Source: Reichenbachiella sp. 5M10 | GTDB taxonomy: Bacteria; Bacteroidota; Bacteroidia; Cytophagales; Cyclobacteriaceae | Length of the DNA stretch: 64,000 nucleotides | Direction: 5' to 3' | NCBI RefSeq assembly: GCF_002742335.1 | Contig: NZ_MDGR01000007.1 | Location: 2,546,501 to 2,610,500, forward strand | Part shown: positions 52,682-63,400 of the stretch, one piece after another | Layout: every line of letters starts with the position of its first letter | Numbering within the stretch: position 1 is the first letter of the stretch | Position numbers and translations under genes: made by a program | The notes under the pieces: model-generated | What the model was told of the DNA's origin: nothing | Database searches by the model: none | The model's input: the letters and a program-made list of their open reading frames with translations, nothing else

Positions 52682-55147
52682 TTATTTCGTTTCTATGACT
52701 AGTGAACTAGTCGTCAATCCCTCACCAGAGGCCGTGAGTGTGATCTGTCCTGCGCTCTTGCCCGACTGGACGATCACCAAGCATTTTCCTGCCATGGCGC
52801 GCATTTTGTTTCCTTTCATCGACAAGTGGCTCGTCGGATCACCATTGTCCACGCCGACGATCTTGCCTTGGCCTGCGACCGCAAACTGGATGAGGTCAGT
52901 TGCCACAGGCACTGTACGGCCTTGGTCGTCTTGCACCTCTACCGTGATGAAACTCAAATCCTTGCCATCCGCAGTGATGGTCTGTCGATCAGCGGTGAGC
53001 GCGATTTGACTTGCCTCATTGGTTGTTTCAATGACTTGAGTCAAAACCTCTTGACCACCTTTTCTAGAAACTGCCTTCAATTGCCCTGGCGCATAAGCTA
53101 CTCTCCACATCACATGGAGGTCTTCGCCCTCTTTTGATTTTGTACCGAGTGATTTTCCGTCCAAGAAAAGCTCTACCTCATCTGCATGGTTGTAGTACGC
53201 CCACACATCCACCGAGTCACGACCGGTCCAGTTCCAGTGCGGGTAAACATGCAGGACATCCTGATCGGTCCATTCGCTCTGGTACATGTAGTAAACGTCT
53301 TTGGGGAATCCCGCCAAATCAATCACTCCAAAATATGAACTGCGCGAAGGCCATGTGTATGGGGTCGGTTCGCCGATGTAGTCAAAACCCGTCCAGATAA
53401 ACATCCCAGACAACGACGGGTCATTTTTGATCACTTTCCAAGTTTCCTCGTGCGTAGATCCCCAGGGAGCACTGACCTGGTCATACGCGGATACAGTATT
53501 GCCCGGATTGCCCTGATCGAATGGAATGTCCCAACGAATCGGCCATCTTTTGACTGTATCGGACTGTATGTCATAATATCCTCTCGTCATCAGCCCTGAT
53601 GTCGTTTCTGTAGCGATGAATGGCTTGTCAGGAAAATTAGCTTGATGGTGAGGGTATGTTTGGTGCGCATAGTTGTAGCCTATCACATCGATCCCATCTG
53701 ATTTTGAAATGGAATTGTAGTTCACTTCAAACTGTGTCGTGACCCCTGCATTGGTCATGTTGACCGGTGGGTTCATCCCCACAGTAATGGGTCTGGTCGC
53801 ATCGAGTGCTTTGACGATATCGTATAGCTCTTTGGCAATGATCGGCCCTTGATCTCCCCATTGCTCCAATATCTCATTGCCTGTACTCCACATGATGATA
53901 CTGGGATGGTTTCTATCTCTTTGGATGAAATCCTCCAAATCTCTTTTGTGCCATTCGTCCCAGTACTGTGCATAGTCATAAGGTGACTTTTTCAAGCTCC
54001 ACATATCAAATGACTCGTCCATCACCAAGAAGCCCATCTGGTCGCAAAGGTCGAGCAGTTCTGGTGCAGGTGGGTTGTGCGAGGTTCGGATGGCGTTGAC
54101 GCCCATGCCCCGCAAAATCTCCAGCTGACGCTCCAACGCTCGCGTGTTGATGGCAGAACCCAAGCTCCCCAAATCGTGGTGCATGCATACACCTTTGATT
54201 TTGACTGACTCGCCGTTGAGAATGAAACCGTTCGTCTGATCAAAAGTAAAAGTACGCACACCCATAGGGGTCTCGTAGTGATCCGTGAGCTCCCCTCCTG
54301 TTCTGATTTCGGTCACGACCGTGTATAGATGGGGAGAGTCTATGCTCCACAGCTCTGGGGACTTGATCGTCAAACTGTGTGCTACGGTATTCTTACCCGC
54401 TACCAACTTGGTAGACGACATGGTATTGGCGACTACTTGATTCTTTTCATTCTTGATGAGAGTGTACACTTCCGCATCAGCCGGTTGAGTACCTGGGTTG
54501 AGCACAGTAGTCTCCAAGCTCACCGTAGCAGACTCACTCGTCACCTCTGGAGTAGTCACATACGTCCCCCACTGTGTGACATGGATCGCATCGGTGATCA
54601 CCAAACGTGTGTTTCTATATATTCCACTTCCCGAATACCATCTAGAGTTGGGCTGATTGGCATTGTTGACTTTGACGGCTAGGACATTTTCTTTCGAACC
54701 GAAGTTCAAATAAGGTGTCAGGTCGTACTCGAAGGATATGTAGCCAAAGGGGCGCTTGCCGAGGTAAGTACCATTGATCCACACCTCACTGTCCATGTAG
54801 ATCCCGTCGAACTGCACGTATACCTGTTTTCCCTTTTGGGAAACATCGAGTTGGAAGCTCTTGCGGTACCAACCGATCCCTCCGGGCAAAGCTCCCCCAC
54901 CAGCAGTCGCTGGATGATCTTCGGAAAACTCCCCTTCGATGCTCCAATCGTGTGGAACATCGAGAACTCTCCAGTCTGCATCGTCATAGGACGGGTTGCT
55001 CGCATCTAGCGTACTGTCAGCCAGTGAGAAACTCCAGTCTTCGTTGAAAGACAGGATAGTTCTGGGAGACTTGGCCTGGTGGCAAGATGCCATCAGGAAG
55101 CCTATCAAAACTACTATTATGAAATGTGTGTGCCTTTTTTTTATCAT
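52682..55147 (-). CDS. GH2 beta-galactosidase-type lipoprotein
   Basis: The 821-residue protein has a lipoprotein signal (VVLIGFLMASCHQ). The GH2 sugar-binding jelly roll (about 30-200), Ig-like domain and TIM barrel are in order. The barrel shows NHPSIIMWSTGNEILEQWGD with the acid/base Glu and KPFIATETTSGLM with the probable nucleophile Glu. The C-terminus has a DUF4982-like region (HVYPHWNWTGRDSVDVWAYY) and an Ig-like domain. In a xyloglucan setting it would remove beta-galactose from side chains. It lies between GH5 and GH31, 52 bp from the chosen GH31 start. Confidence 0.92.
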   Translation of the reverse strand: MIKKRHTHFIIVVLIGFLMASCHQAKSPRTILSFNEDWSFSLADSTLDASNPSYDDADWRVLDVPHDWSIEGEFSEDHPATAGGGALPGGIGWYRKSFQLDVSQKGKQVYVQFDGIYMDSEVWINGTYLGKRPFGYISFEYDLTPYLNFGSKENVLAVKVNNANQPNSRWYSGSGIYRNTRLVITDAIHVTQWGTYVTTPEVTSESATVSLETTVLNPGTQPADAEVYTLIKNEKNQVVANTMSSTKLVAGKNTVAHSLTIKSPELWSIDSPHLYTVVTEIRTGGELTDHYETPMGVRTFTFDQTNGFILNGESVKIKGVCMHHDLGSLGSAINTRALERQLEILRGMGVNAIRTSHNPPAPELLDLCDQMGFLVMDESFDMWSLKKSPYDYAQYWDEWHKRDLEDFIQRDRNHPSIIMWSTGNEILEQWGDQGPIIAKELYDIVKALDATRPITVGMNPPVNMTNAGVTTQFEVNYNSISKSDGIDVIGYNYAHQTYPHHQANFPDKPFIATETTSGLMTRGYYDIQSDTVKRWPIRWDIPFDQGNPGNTVSAYDQVSAPWGSTHEETWKVIKNDPSLSGMFIWTGFDYIGEPTPYTWPSRSSYFGVIDLAGFPKDVYYMYQSEWTDQDVLHVYPHWNWTGRDSVDVWAYYNHADEVELFLDGKSLGTKSKEGEDLHVMWRVAYAPGQLKAVSRKGGQEVLTQVIETTNEASQIALTADRQTITADGKDLSFITVEVQDDQGRTVPVATDLIQFAVAGQGKIVGVDNGDPTSHLSMKGNKMRAMAGKCLVIVQSGKSAGQITLTASGEGLTTSSLVIETK

Positions 55148-55160
55148 GATTTTCTAGAAC

Positions 55161-55193
55161 AACCCTCCAAGGGTTTGAAACCCTTGGAGGGTT
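55161..55193 (-). terminator. Perfect 16-bp hairpin between GH5 and GH2
   Basis: AACCCTCCAAGGGTTT and AAACCCTTGGAGGGTT form a perfect 16-bp stem around one central base, in the 80-bp gap between the GH5 stop and the GH2 start. It may attenuate or stabilise the polycistronic mRNA rather than end it. Confidence 0.6.
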
Positions 55194-55227
55194 AGTTGAT
55201 TTGGGTTGGGTGCTTTAGTTAAAACCT

Positions 55228-56760
55228 TTACTCCTCTCCTGCGCTGATGATGCCATCCAATGCACTTTGGTTGGACACTTCGGTGCTACTTCTGTTGAAT
55301 AAGGCAAAACCGTTGTTTCCGGTATGTCCATTGTCCCAATAGACTGGGATAATCCCATTGTCCAAAGCGGCTTTAGTCACGTAGTTGAGATAATACTTCC
55401 TTGATTCATCGTGCTCAGACTGACTCGGATAGTTCGGGTCAGAGATACCTGACACATCCCTCCACAGTGCACCGTATTCTCCTAGTAGCACAGGGTAGCC
55501 TTTGTCTACGAAGTTGGTTTTCATCTTACCAAACTGCTCCTCTACCCAGTCTTCCTGTCCCCAAGTATCCACATAACCTGTTTGGTCTTTATAGGGCTCG
55601 CCCCATAGTGGTTTGCCACTCGCGGCATTTTCGTCTAGAGAAAAGTTGTAAGGGTCATAGTAATGCACCTCTACCATCATGCGATCTTCTGTCTCATCGT
55701 CTGGAATCGTCAGTTCATTGACCGTGTGATCAATGTTGGTATTGAAGCCTTGAACAATCAGGTGGCGATAAGTATTGCGTCCTCCTGTGGCTCGTACAGT
55801 GGTGATGAAAGTCTGGTTAAATGAGTTTTGCACCTCTGCCTCTTCTGCTGTTGGAGCGTTGTAATTCGCTTCGTTGCGAACCTCATTACTACCGGCAAAC
55901 AATAAATGGTCATCATAATCTCGGAAGTAAACGGCAATTTGCTTCCAAAAAGCTGCGAGCTTCTCGTTGATAGCCTCTTGCTCCGAATAAAAAGGATGGT
56001 CCATCCATCCACCGTCCCAGTGGACATTGATCACGACATACATTTCATTGTCCAGTGCATAGTTGGCTACTTCTTCTACTCGCTGTAGCCACTCGGTTTT
56101 GATTTTGTAGGTTGATTGATCTGAAAGCATGTGCGACCAGGATACCGGTACACGGATGGTATTGAACCCAGCTGCTTTCACTGCGTCGATTAGTTCTTTG
56201 GTCACTACGGGATTTCCCCAGGTAGTTTCGCTTCCAGTAGGTGGTGTTGAGCCTGCATTGATGGCTTCCATAGAATTACCAAGATTCCATCCGATGCCCA
56301 TGAGCTGTGACAGTTGGATGGAGGTAAGGTCGCGCATGTCTGTGTTGTCAGGATCGACGTAGTCTGGACCTTCCGGTTCTATTGGATCTACGGGCTCTCC
56401 TTCGCTTGCTGCTTGGCTGATGCTGATGGCAACATCCTCCGCTCCCTCGCTGGTCAAGGTCATGACCATGCTGCGCGCTGCGGTGGTTTCATTGGCGGTG
56501 GCATTGATGGTGACGTCTGCGTCACCAATGGCAGATTGAATGGTGGGTTTGCAAAAAGCATCCGATTCGTAGGTCAGCTTCCATTTGGCATTGCTGGTAA
56601 TCTGGATCTTGTCTGACCCTCCGTCAGCTGAAAAATCATAGCTGTCTTGGTCAATGCTCAAGGTAACCTCATCTGGCTCATCGATATCCTCGCCAGCAGA
56701 ATCTTCTTTGCACGCAGTGCCAGAAAAAAACAAAGTGAATAATAACAGGTAGGTAAGCAT
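55228..56760 (-). CDS. BACON-GH5 endo-glucanase (xyloglucanase-like) lipoprotein
   Basis: From the methionine at 56760 the product has 510 residues and a lipoprotein signal (LLLFTLFFSGTACKED). A BACON domain spans about 35-125 (FSADGGSDKIQITSNAKWKL to ISQA). The GH5 barrel follows (about 145-505), starting LMGIGWNLGNSMEA, with FAGSNEVRNEANY holding the acid/base Glu and PVLLGEYGALWRD the nucleophile Glu. The layout resembles surface GH5 subfamily 4 endo-xyloglucanases of Bacteroidota loci, where BACON spaces the enzyme from the membrane. It is probably the surface endo-acting enzyme that starts degradation. A longer frame upstream precedes the signal and is not used. Confidence 0.92.
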   Translation of the reverse strand: MLTYLLLFTLFFSGTACKEDSAGEDIDEPDEVTLSIDQDSYDFSADGGSDKIQITSNAKWKLTYESDAFCKPTIQSAIGDADVTINATANETTAARSMVMTLTSEGAEDVAISISQAASEGEPVDPIEPEGPDYVDPDNTDMRDLTSIQLSQLMGIGWNLGNSMEAINAGSTPPTGSETTWGNPVVTKELIDAVKAAGFNTIRVPVSWSHMLSDQSTYKIKTEWLQRVEEVANYALDNEMYVVINVHWDGGWMDHPFYSEQEAINEKLAAFWKQIAVYFRDYDDHLLFAGSNEVRNEANYNAPTAEEAEVQNSFNQTFITTVRATGGRNTYRHLIVQGFNTNIDHTVNELTIPDDETEDRMMVEVHYYDPYNFSLDENAASGKPLWGEPYKDQTGYVDTWGQEDWVEEQFGKMKTNFVDKGYPVLLGEYGALWRDVSGISDPNYPSQSEHDESRKYYLNYVTKAALDNGIIPVYWDNGHTGNNGFALFNRSSTEVSNQSALDGIISAGEE

Positions 56761-56875
56761 TTTAGTTTTGTCAATAATCAGCATACAATCCATCTTTCGA
56801 CTTGTAAAATGAGAAATAATTAAGAATGGAAACCATGACAAATGTCACGGTTTCCATAGGGTATTCGTTTTTGAT

Positions 56876-58822
56876 TTATTCGGGTACGAAAACATAGGTC
56901 ATCGTATCGGCACTTTCGCCCGATAGCGCTGCGTCACGGATTACTTGTAGCATCAATACACCATTTTGGACACGATAGATACTGGTCGCGCCCCAATCAG
57001 CTACTGCGTAATCGCAAGTCCATGGATGAAGCATCGGAATACTCAACGTCAGCTTGTTGTCATCCGCATTCAAGACCCAGGTACCTGACAGGGTCTCCTC
57101 GGTATCAGACGACAAGACATCACCGTCTTCGGGCAAGCCCCCTCGCACCGTGGTCCCATCATCCGGATCCTCAAACGTATAGACCCGCTTCCTTTGAACC
57201 ACAGACACAGTCCCGTCAGTATTGAAAGTCATCGAACCATAATCTACCGATGCTTCACCTGCCGAGTAGTGCTCGCTTGGAAGTGGATTCCAAGCCCATG
57301 TCGCAAAATCAGAAAACATGATAGGCCCCTGCTCAGCTCCCCAAGAAGTAGCCACATCATAGGTTCTGTCTGAATCAATTTTCCATGATTGTGCTGTCAA
57401 AATATCCTTTATTTGAGTCGCTCTATCAACTTCTTCGAGTTGCAACTCAAGCAAATAGGTCTGGTACTCTGGTTTGTCTGGGTTCAAAGCTCCCACCCAC
57501 ATGGCAACCAATTGATCGTCTTCTTTGACCAAAGACATGATACGCAATTGATTGTCGGCCGTAGTTTCAAACTTGACCCCACCAGACACAATATCAAAAG
57601 ATGGTGCTACACCATCGAAGGTGTAGATGCCCTTTTCGTCCAAGGTATATGTCCCTGTAGATTCTGACCCATCTGGTGCGACGTAGACTATCGAGTTGTC
57701 GCTGGAGTTCATGGTCAATGAAAAGTCAGCATAACCTGCTGCCTGTGATCCGTCAAAACCAGCCCAATCAGGATAATCCGACGGAGAATTCCACGAGTTG
57801 AGCATGACACCATCTAATCCAGCCCAATTGAAAGGTGTCTCTGCAGACAGTACCCATTTCATCTCTGTTTTTACAATGGCAGATACATCATCTGCCCAAC
57901 CGTCAGGCAAAGTTGGCTCTGGATCTGGTTGATCTTCTGGCACCCAGTTGTCATAATAGTCCTTGGTCACGAAATTGTACACCAACATTGCTGGTCCTTC
58001 ACCAGACAAGGCTTCATCTCTCAAGACACCTAGCTGCATCTTGTCTTCTGTCAAAGAAAAAACCGTAATGTCTCCCCAATTGACTACCTGTCCATCACGA
58101 CCCGAATCATGCAAGATGAATGCGTCTGAAGTACTCATCGTCTTGTTTTCCGTATTGAGCAAGTATGTTCCCGCTTCTTGTCGCCCCAGAGTTTTGTGGT
58201 CTACCGTCAAATTTGGTCCATTGATCAAATCAAATGTCATGCTCCCAAAATCAGCAGCTGTCATCAACCAAGAGTTGCCCGGATAATCTGGGTTCCAGTT
58301 CCAACAGTCTGCTCCGTAGCAGCCATCGTTCTCCAAGAGCCAGCCGTTTTCTGTACCGTAGAAATAGAGTGGCCCCAAGAATCCTTTGGAAACCCCTTCG
58401 GCATCCAAATCCAAATACCAGGTCTTGGAATTGCCCACACCACCAGACAAAGTCACCCAAAGCGGGTCTTTGATATAGTCGAAGTTATTGGTAGTCAATT
58501 CTAACTCTACCGTATCTGCAGCGACATATCCGCCACCACTTTGCACACCATAGACGAACTTATAAACTCCTGCAAAAGCGATCTTCACTGTGTCCTGCAC
58601 GCGTGTAGACCGTCCAGAAGGAGTCGTCCATAGGGGCGTCACATTAGGTGTCTCACTGGTCAGGATCACCATGTTCGGATCCTCAGGATTCTGAGTGATC
58701 GAAAACTGTAGATCCTCTACTGGCATGATCTCATCCAGTACATAGTCTTCTTGGAGGCAAGAACTCAACAGCGCACCAACAGCCAAGAGGACGAATAAAT
58801 ATTGATTTATAATTTTTTTCAT
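56876..58822 (-). CDS. Surface glycan-binding-like lipoprotein downstream of SusD
   Basis: From the methionine at 58822 the product has 648 residues with a lipoprotein signal (LFVLLAVGALLSSCLQED). An N-terminal PKD/Ig-like domain (about 30-125, with TVKIAFAGVYKFVYGV) is followed by three related beta-sandwich segments with the recurring pattern of TWYLDLD/GPLYFYG and SMTFDLINGPN-like strands. No catalytic motif is seen. Its position directly after SusD is that of surface glycan-binding proteins (SusE/F-like or SGBP-B), which hold the polysaccharide at the surface. Glycan binding is inferred from position and fold. Confidence 0.75.
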   Translation of the reverse strand: MKKIINQYLFVLLAVGALLSSCLQEDYVLDEIMPVEDLQFSITQNPEDPNMVILTSETPNVTPLWTTPSGRSTRVQDTVKIAFAGVYKFVYGVQSGGGYVAADTVELELTTNNFDYIKDPLWVTLSGGVGNSKTWYLDLDAEGVSKGFLGPLYFYGTENGWLLENDGCYGADCWNWNPDYPGNSWLMTAADFGSMTFDLINGPNLTVDHKTLGRQEAGTYLLNTENKTMSTSDAFILHDSGRDGQVVNWGDITVFSLTEDKMQLGVLRDEALSGEGPAMLVYNFVTKDYYDNWVPEDQPDPEPTLPDGWADDVSAIVKTEMKWVLSAETPFNWAGLDGVMLNSWNSPSDYPDWAGFDGSQAAGYADFSLTMNSSDNSIVYVAPDGSESTGTYTLDEKGIYTFDGVAPSFDIVSGGVKFETTADNQLRIMSLVKEDDQLVAMWVGALNPDKPEYQTYLLELQLEEVDRATQIKDILTAQSWKIDSDRTYDVATSWGAEQGPIMFSDFATWAWNPLPSEHYSAGEASVDYGSMTFNTDGTVSVVQRKRVYTFEDPDDGTTVRGGLPEDGDVLSSDTEETLSGTWVLNADDNKLTLSIPMLHPWTCDYAVADWGATSIYRVQNGVLMLQVIRDAALSGESADTMTYVFVPE

Positions 58823-58848
58823 AATCTTCATGTGTTTAGTACTTCCAA

Positions 58849-60444
58849 TTATTTCCAACCCTCATTTTGTGTCAAAACACCTGCTGATCTGGTAATCTGA
58901 TTTTGTGGAATCATGAGTAGACCTCTAGTGGTCTGCACGTTGGTAGCTGCTATCGTTTTTGGAGTAGCTACTCCTCCGTTTTCTACCGTTCCGCTAAAAG
59001 CAAGCTTACTAGCCGCTGCATCGACACCTTGTCTGAGCAAATCCCAATACCGAATCCCTTCGAAAGCAAACTCTAGCCTTCTCTCTTCCAAAATATTGGT
59101 CACTGTTGCAGGCTTACTTGCCAAACCTGATCGAGTTCTCACTTGGTCGAAATAGCTCTGTGCACTCCCTGAACCAAGTTCTGCTGCCATCAATAGGACA
59201 TCAGCATATCTCATCACCACAAAATCTTGGTACTGACCTATCTGGAAATTGGTCGATCCATTGGCCTCAGACACATCCTGCCCATCAGGGTTGGCGAGTG
59301 GCGTGTACTTCTTGTTGGTATAGCCAGTGTACTCACGCTGATCTGAATTATCAAAATCCAACGCTTCTTCGTTGATCCCGATGATCGAAGCTTCTCTACG
59401 AGTATCCCCTGCTTCGTAGGCACTGTACAAACTTGGCAACACCGTACAAGCTCCCCATCCTTTGCCATAAGGGCTAAAAGACTGGCTTCTCAAACCGAGC
59501 ATCACAAGCCACTGGTTGCCGTCTACATTGCCGTCATAGTCAGAAGTGATGTTGTACTTGATAGCAAATATGGTCTCCGAATTGTCCTTGCCTGCGTAGG
59601 TTGTCTCCAAGCCATCGCCCGCGGTATTGATCGTAGACGAAGCAGCTGGCCATAGATTCTTGTAATCCGCCACGAGCTCATAAGCTCCTTCGCTGATGAC
59701 ATCCTCTAATCCCTGCAGCACTTCTGCTTTGGTCGCTTGACCTACTAGGTCAGCAGCACCATAGTACCCTGTATAAAACATGTAGACACGCGCGAGGTAA
59801 GCCTTGGCTACCCACTTGTTGATTCTACCTGCCTCTACGGTCTCACTACCAAACTCTGCTGCATAGAGCAAGTCCTCGGTGATCTGTGCATAGATTGCAT
59901 CAGGCTCTGACTGTGGCACGTTTTCGTCTGTCGGCTCTGTCACCAACGGTACGCGCTCCCATAGTCTCACCATATCAAAGTATGAGTACGCTCTCAAGAA
60001 TCTGGCTTGCGCCTCCACTACATTTCTGTAGTCCTCTTGACCTGTCCAGTCGATTTGATCCATTTTCTGCAACAATACATTGACTCTGTAGATAGCCTTG
60101 TAGTAGGCTGCCCATGTCGCATCTAGCAAGTTGACCTCTCCTGGAGATCTGCTTAGATCCAACTCATCCATCACTTGATACCCGAGAGCGTCGTTGTTGC
60201 CAGTCGCTCCGAAGCAGTTGTCCGACATCACCTCTGAGGCTACCGGAAACGCCACGCCATTGGCATAGATCTGCTGCACGCCATCGTAGCATCCCACCAA
60301 AGCCAAATCGGCATCTTCGACAGTTTTATAAAAATTGGCGTCCGTAATCGTCGTAATCGGCTCTGTATCGAGAAAGCTATCCGAACAACTAGAAGCTGTC
60401 GCTGCGATCCCGAGGGCCATGATATATATATATAGTTTCTTCAT
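58849..60444 (-). CDS. SusD/RagB family lipoprotein (second locus)
   Basis: The 531-residue protein has a lipoprotein signal (GIAATASSCSDSFLDTEP). The SusD-like fold is recognised from LDTEPITTITDANFYKTVED, VVEAQARFLRAYSYFDMVRL, DFVVMRYADVLLMAAELGSG and the final LMIPQNQITRSA. It is the surface cap for the adjacent SusC channel and starts 12 bp after that gene. Ligand specificity cannot be read, but the enzymes downstream suggest xyloglucan oligosaccharides. Confidence 0.95.
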   Translation of the reverse strand: MKKLYIYIMALGIAATASSCSDSFLDTEPITTITDANFYKTVEDADLALVGCYDGVQQIYANGVAFPVASEVMSDNCFGATGNNDALGYQVMDELDLSRSPGEVNLLDATWAAYYKAIYRVNVLLQKMDQIDWTGQEDYRNVVEAQARFLRAYSYFDMVRLWERVPLVTEPTDENVPQSEPDAIYAQITEDLLYAAEFGSETVEAGRINKWVAKAYLARVYMFYTGYYGAADLVGQATKAEVLQGLEDVISEGAYELVADYKNLWPAASSTINTAGDGLETTYAGKDNSETIFAIKYNITSDYDGNVDGNQWLVMLGLRSQSFSPYGKGWGACTVLPSLYSAYEAGDTRREASIIGINEEALDFDNSDQREYTGYTNKKYTPLANPDGQDVSEANGSTNFQIGQYQDFVVMRYADVLLMAAELGSGSAQSYFDQVRTRSGLASKPATVTNILEERRLEFAFEGIRYWDLLRQGVDAAASKLAFSGTVENGGVATPKTIAATNVQTTRGLLMIPQNQITRSAGVLTQNEGWK

Positions 60445-60455
60445 GTTCTTTCAGA

Positions 60456-63400
60456 TTAAAAGTTAAAGTTCAAGCCCAACAAGTATGTTCTCGGTCTTGG
60501 GTAATACCCTAAATCCACACCGGACGAACCGTTTTCCAATCCATACCCAACTTCTGGATCCATGCCGTCATAAGCTGTGAAAGTGTAGGCATTCAATACT
60601 GAAGCGTACAATCTCAGTTTGCCTATGGCAGGGTTGTCGATGAGTTTTGCAAAGTCATAACCTAAAGTGATGTTGTTGATTCGAAGGAAGTCTCCATCTT
60701 GGACGAAAATATCTGAGAACTGGTAGTTGATGTTTGACTCAGTCACTCGAGGGGTCGAGTTGGACGTCCCCTCTCCATGCCATCTATCCAAAATCGCTCG
60801 TGTATAATTCGAATACGTATTGGGTTGATTCCTGTAGGACTGGACGATCTGATTGCCCGCCACCCCGTATGCCAATACAGAAAAATCAAAGCCTTTGTAA
60901 TCAAAGCCCAAGGACAAACTGTACGTGAAGTCCGGGTTAGGGTCTCCTACCATATCCTTGTCTGCGTCATCTATTTTGCCGTCATCGTTGAGGTCTTTGT
61001 AGATCAAGTCACCCGGTTGAGCGGCCGGCTGAATCACATCCCCATTGCTCGCAGTGTGTGCTTGTACTTCTCCTTCGTTTTGGAAAACACCCGCTGTTTC
61101 ATACCCCCAGAAATAGCCGATTGGATATCCACTCTCTGCTCTTCTGTAAAATTCTGTTGCATTGTCATAGAGCATATTGGTCAAACCATGTACGATCCCG
61201 TCATCGGTAGGGACCTCAGACACTTCGTTCTTGTTTTTAGCTCCATTGGCAGAGATAAAATAATTGACCTCTCCGATCTGATCACTCCATGTCAAGGCCA
61301 ATTCGAGACCTTGGTTGGTCACATTACCACCATTGAAGAAAGGTGCGTCGGCACCAGCCGTCGCATATACTGGTTTGACGAGCAACCAATCCTTGGTCGT
61401 CTTCTTGTACCAGTCCAAGTTGACTTCCAGTCTAGTGTCCAACAAATAAGCATCAAACCCAAAATCCATTTGCTCTGAGACTTCCCATTTCAAATTGGTA
61501 TTGGACAATCTCGATGGGTAAGCCCCTACGCTGTTGCCCGCTGCATCAAAATCAGCTGATCCAAAGTAGTAGTTGGACTGCCCGATATCCACAGGAGCCA
61601 AGAACTGGAAAGCATCGATATTCTGGTTACCTACCTGTCCCCAACTCGCTCTCAATTTCATGAAGCTCACCACGTTTTCCACCGGACTCCAGAAGTTCTC
61701 GCCAGACAACACCCATCCTGCTGACACAGATGGGAAATACCCCCATCTATTTTCAGGAGCAAACTTAGAAGAACCATCCGCTCTGAACGTGGCGTTCAAA
61801 AGGTACTTGTCCTTGTAAGCATAAGACAACCTACCAAAATAAGACTGTAATTTATCTTCATCGTTTGGCGCACCGCCATACGACAATCTCGTCAAATCGG
61901 TATTCGTGGTGTTGTCTATGTAGGCATGATCCAAATCCGAAATCGTCAAGTCCGAGTTGGACACGTTCATCCAAGTCCCATTGTTGATCCATGCATAGGT
62001 ACCTCCCATGACGGTCACGGCATGTTCACCTACTTCAAAATCATAAGAAAGGGTATTGTCCCATGTCAAGGCCAATCCTTTGCTCATACTCTGAGAAGCT
62101 GCGTCATACGTTCGCTGCGCATAGATGGACAGTTCGTACTCTGGACTATATGACCTATCCTCAGAAGCGTAGTAGTCGTATCCAAATCTACTTCTCAATT
62201 TCAACCCCTCGATAGGCTCAATCTCGACATAGAAGTCTCCGAGCATCTTTTGGTTGTTGTTGTCATTTTGGTTGTTGAGCATCATCGATGCGTACGGGTT
62301 GCTCTCTCCAGGAAACCATGGATCCCACGCTTGTCCCTGATACATCGAACTCGTCGAGTTGTTGAGGTAATCGCCATTGTCATCATACATCGGCAAGAAT
62401 GGGCTCGTATTGTAGGCTGCTCTCATGGAGTTGTTGTACTGGTTGCCCACCGAGATACCGTTCTTTTTCATGTATGAGAAAGTCAAGTGCTGTCCCACCG
62501 TCACAATATCCTTGAAGAACTTGTGATCACTATTGACTCTAAAAGAGAACCGCTCATAACTAGACACGTCCGGTCCGCCGATGATCCCCTCTTGTCCTGT
62601 GTACGCACCAGACATAGAATACGTAGAGGTCTCATTTCCTCCCGATACACCCAAGGCATAGTTTTGCGTGACGGCATTGTTATAGATCATCTCATCGATC
62701 CAGTCGGTACCGCTGCCCATGTTGGCAATCGAATCAGAACTAAAATAAGGCACCTTGCCAGAGTTGATGGCTGCCTCGTTCATGATGGTTGCATATTCTT
62801 GGCTGTTGAGCATGCGGATTTGATTGGCTGGCTCTTGGATGCCATAGTAGCTATCGAAAGTCCACTGTGCTTTTCCAGCCTTACCCGTTTTGGTGGTAAT
62901 CAGTACTACCCCATTGGCTGCTTGCGAACCATAGATCGCGGCAGATGCAGCATCCTTCAACACATCGATACTGGCTATGTCAGAGTTGTTGAGATAAGAG
63001 ATGTCTCCCGTTTGTATCCCATCTACGATGTAGAGCGGGCCTGAATTGCCAATCGTACCCACCCCACGGATGGTTACTTTCATGGATTCTCCTGGCTGCC
63101 CAGATGTCGCAGCGATATTGACCCCTGCCACTTGACCTTGCATGGCATTCAATGCATCGGTACTACTCAGGTTGGTTAGTTTATCTCCTTTGACTTGTCC
63201 AGTCGCTCCAGTGACCAGTTTCTTTTGCTGGACACCATACCCCACGACCACTACCTCTTCGAGAGCGGTCACGTCTTCGTCCAAGGCAATATCGATCACA
63301 GAACGTCCACCTACCACTGCCTCTTGAGTCACATAGCCAATGAAGGAATAGACCAACACTGGATCACTCGTATCCCTCAAGTTGAGCGTATAATTCCCAT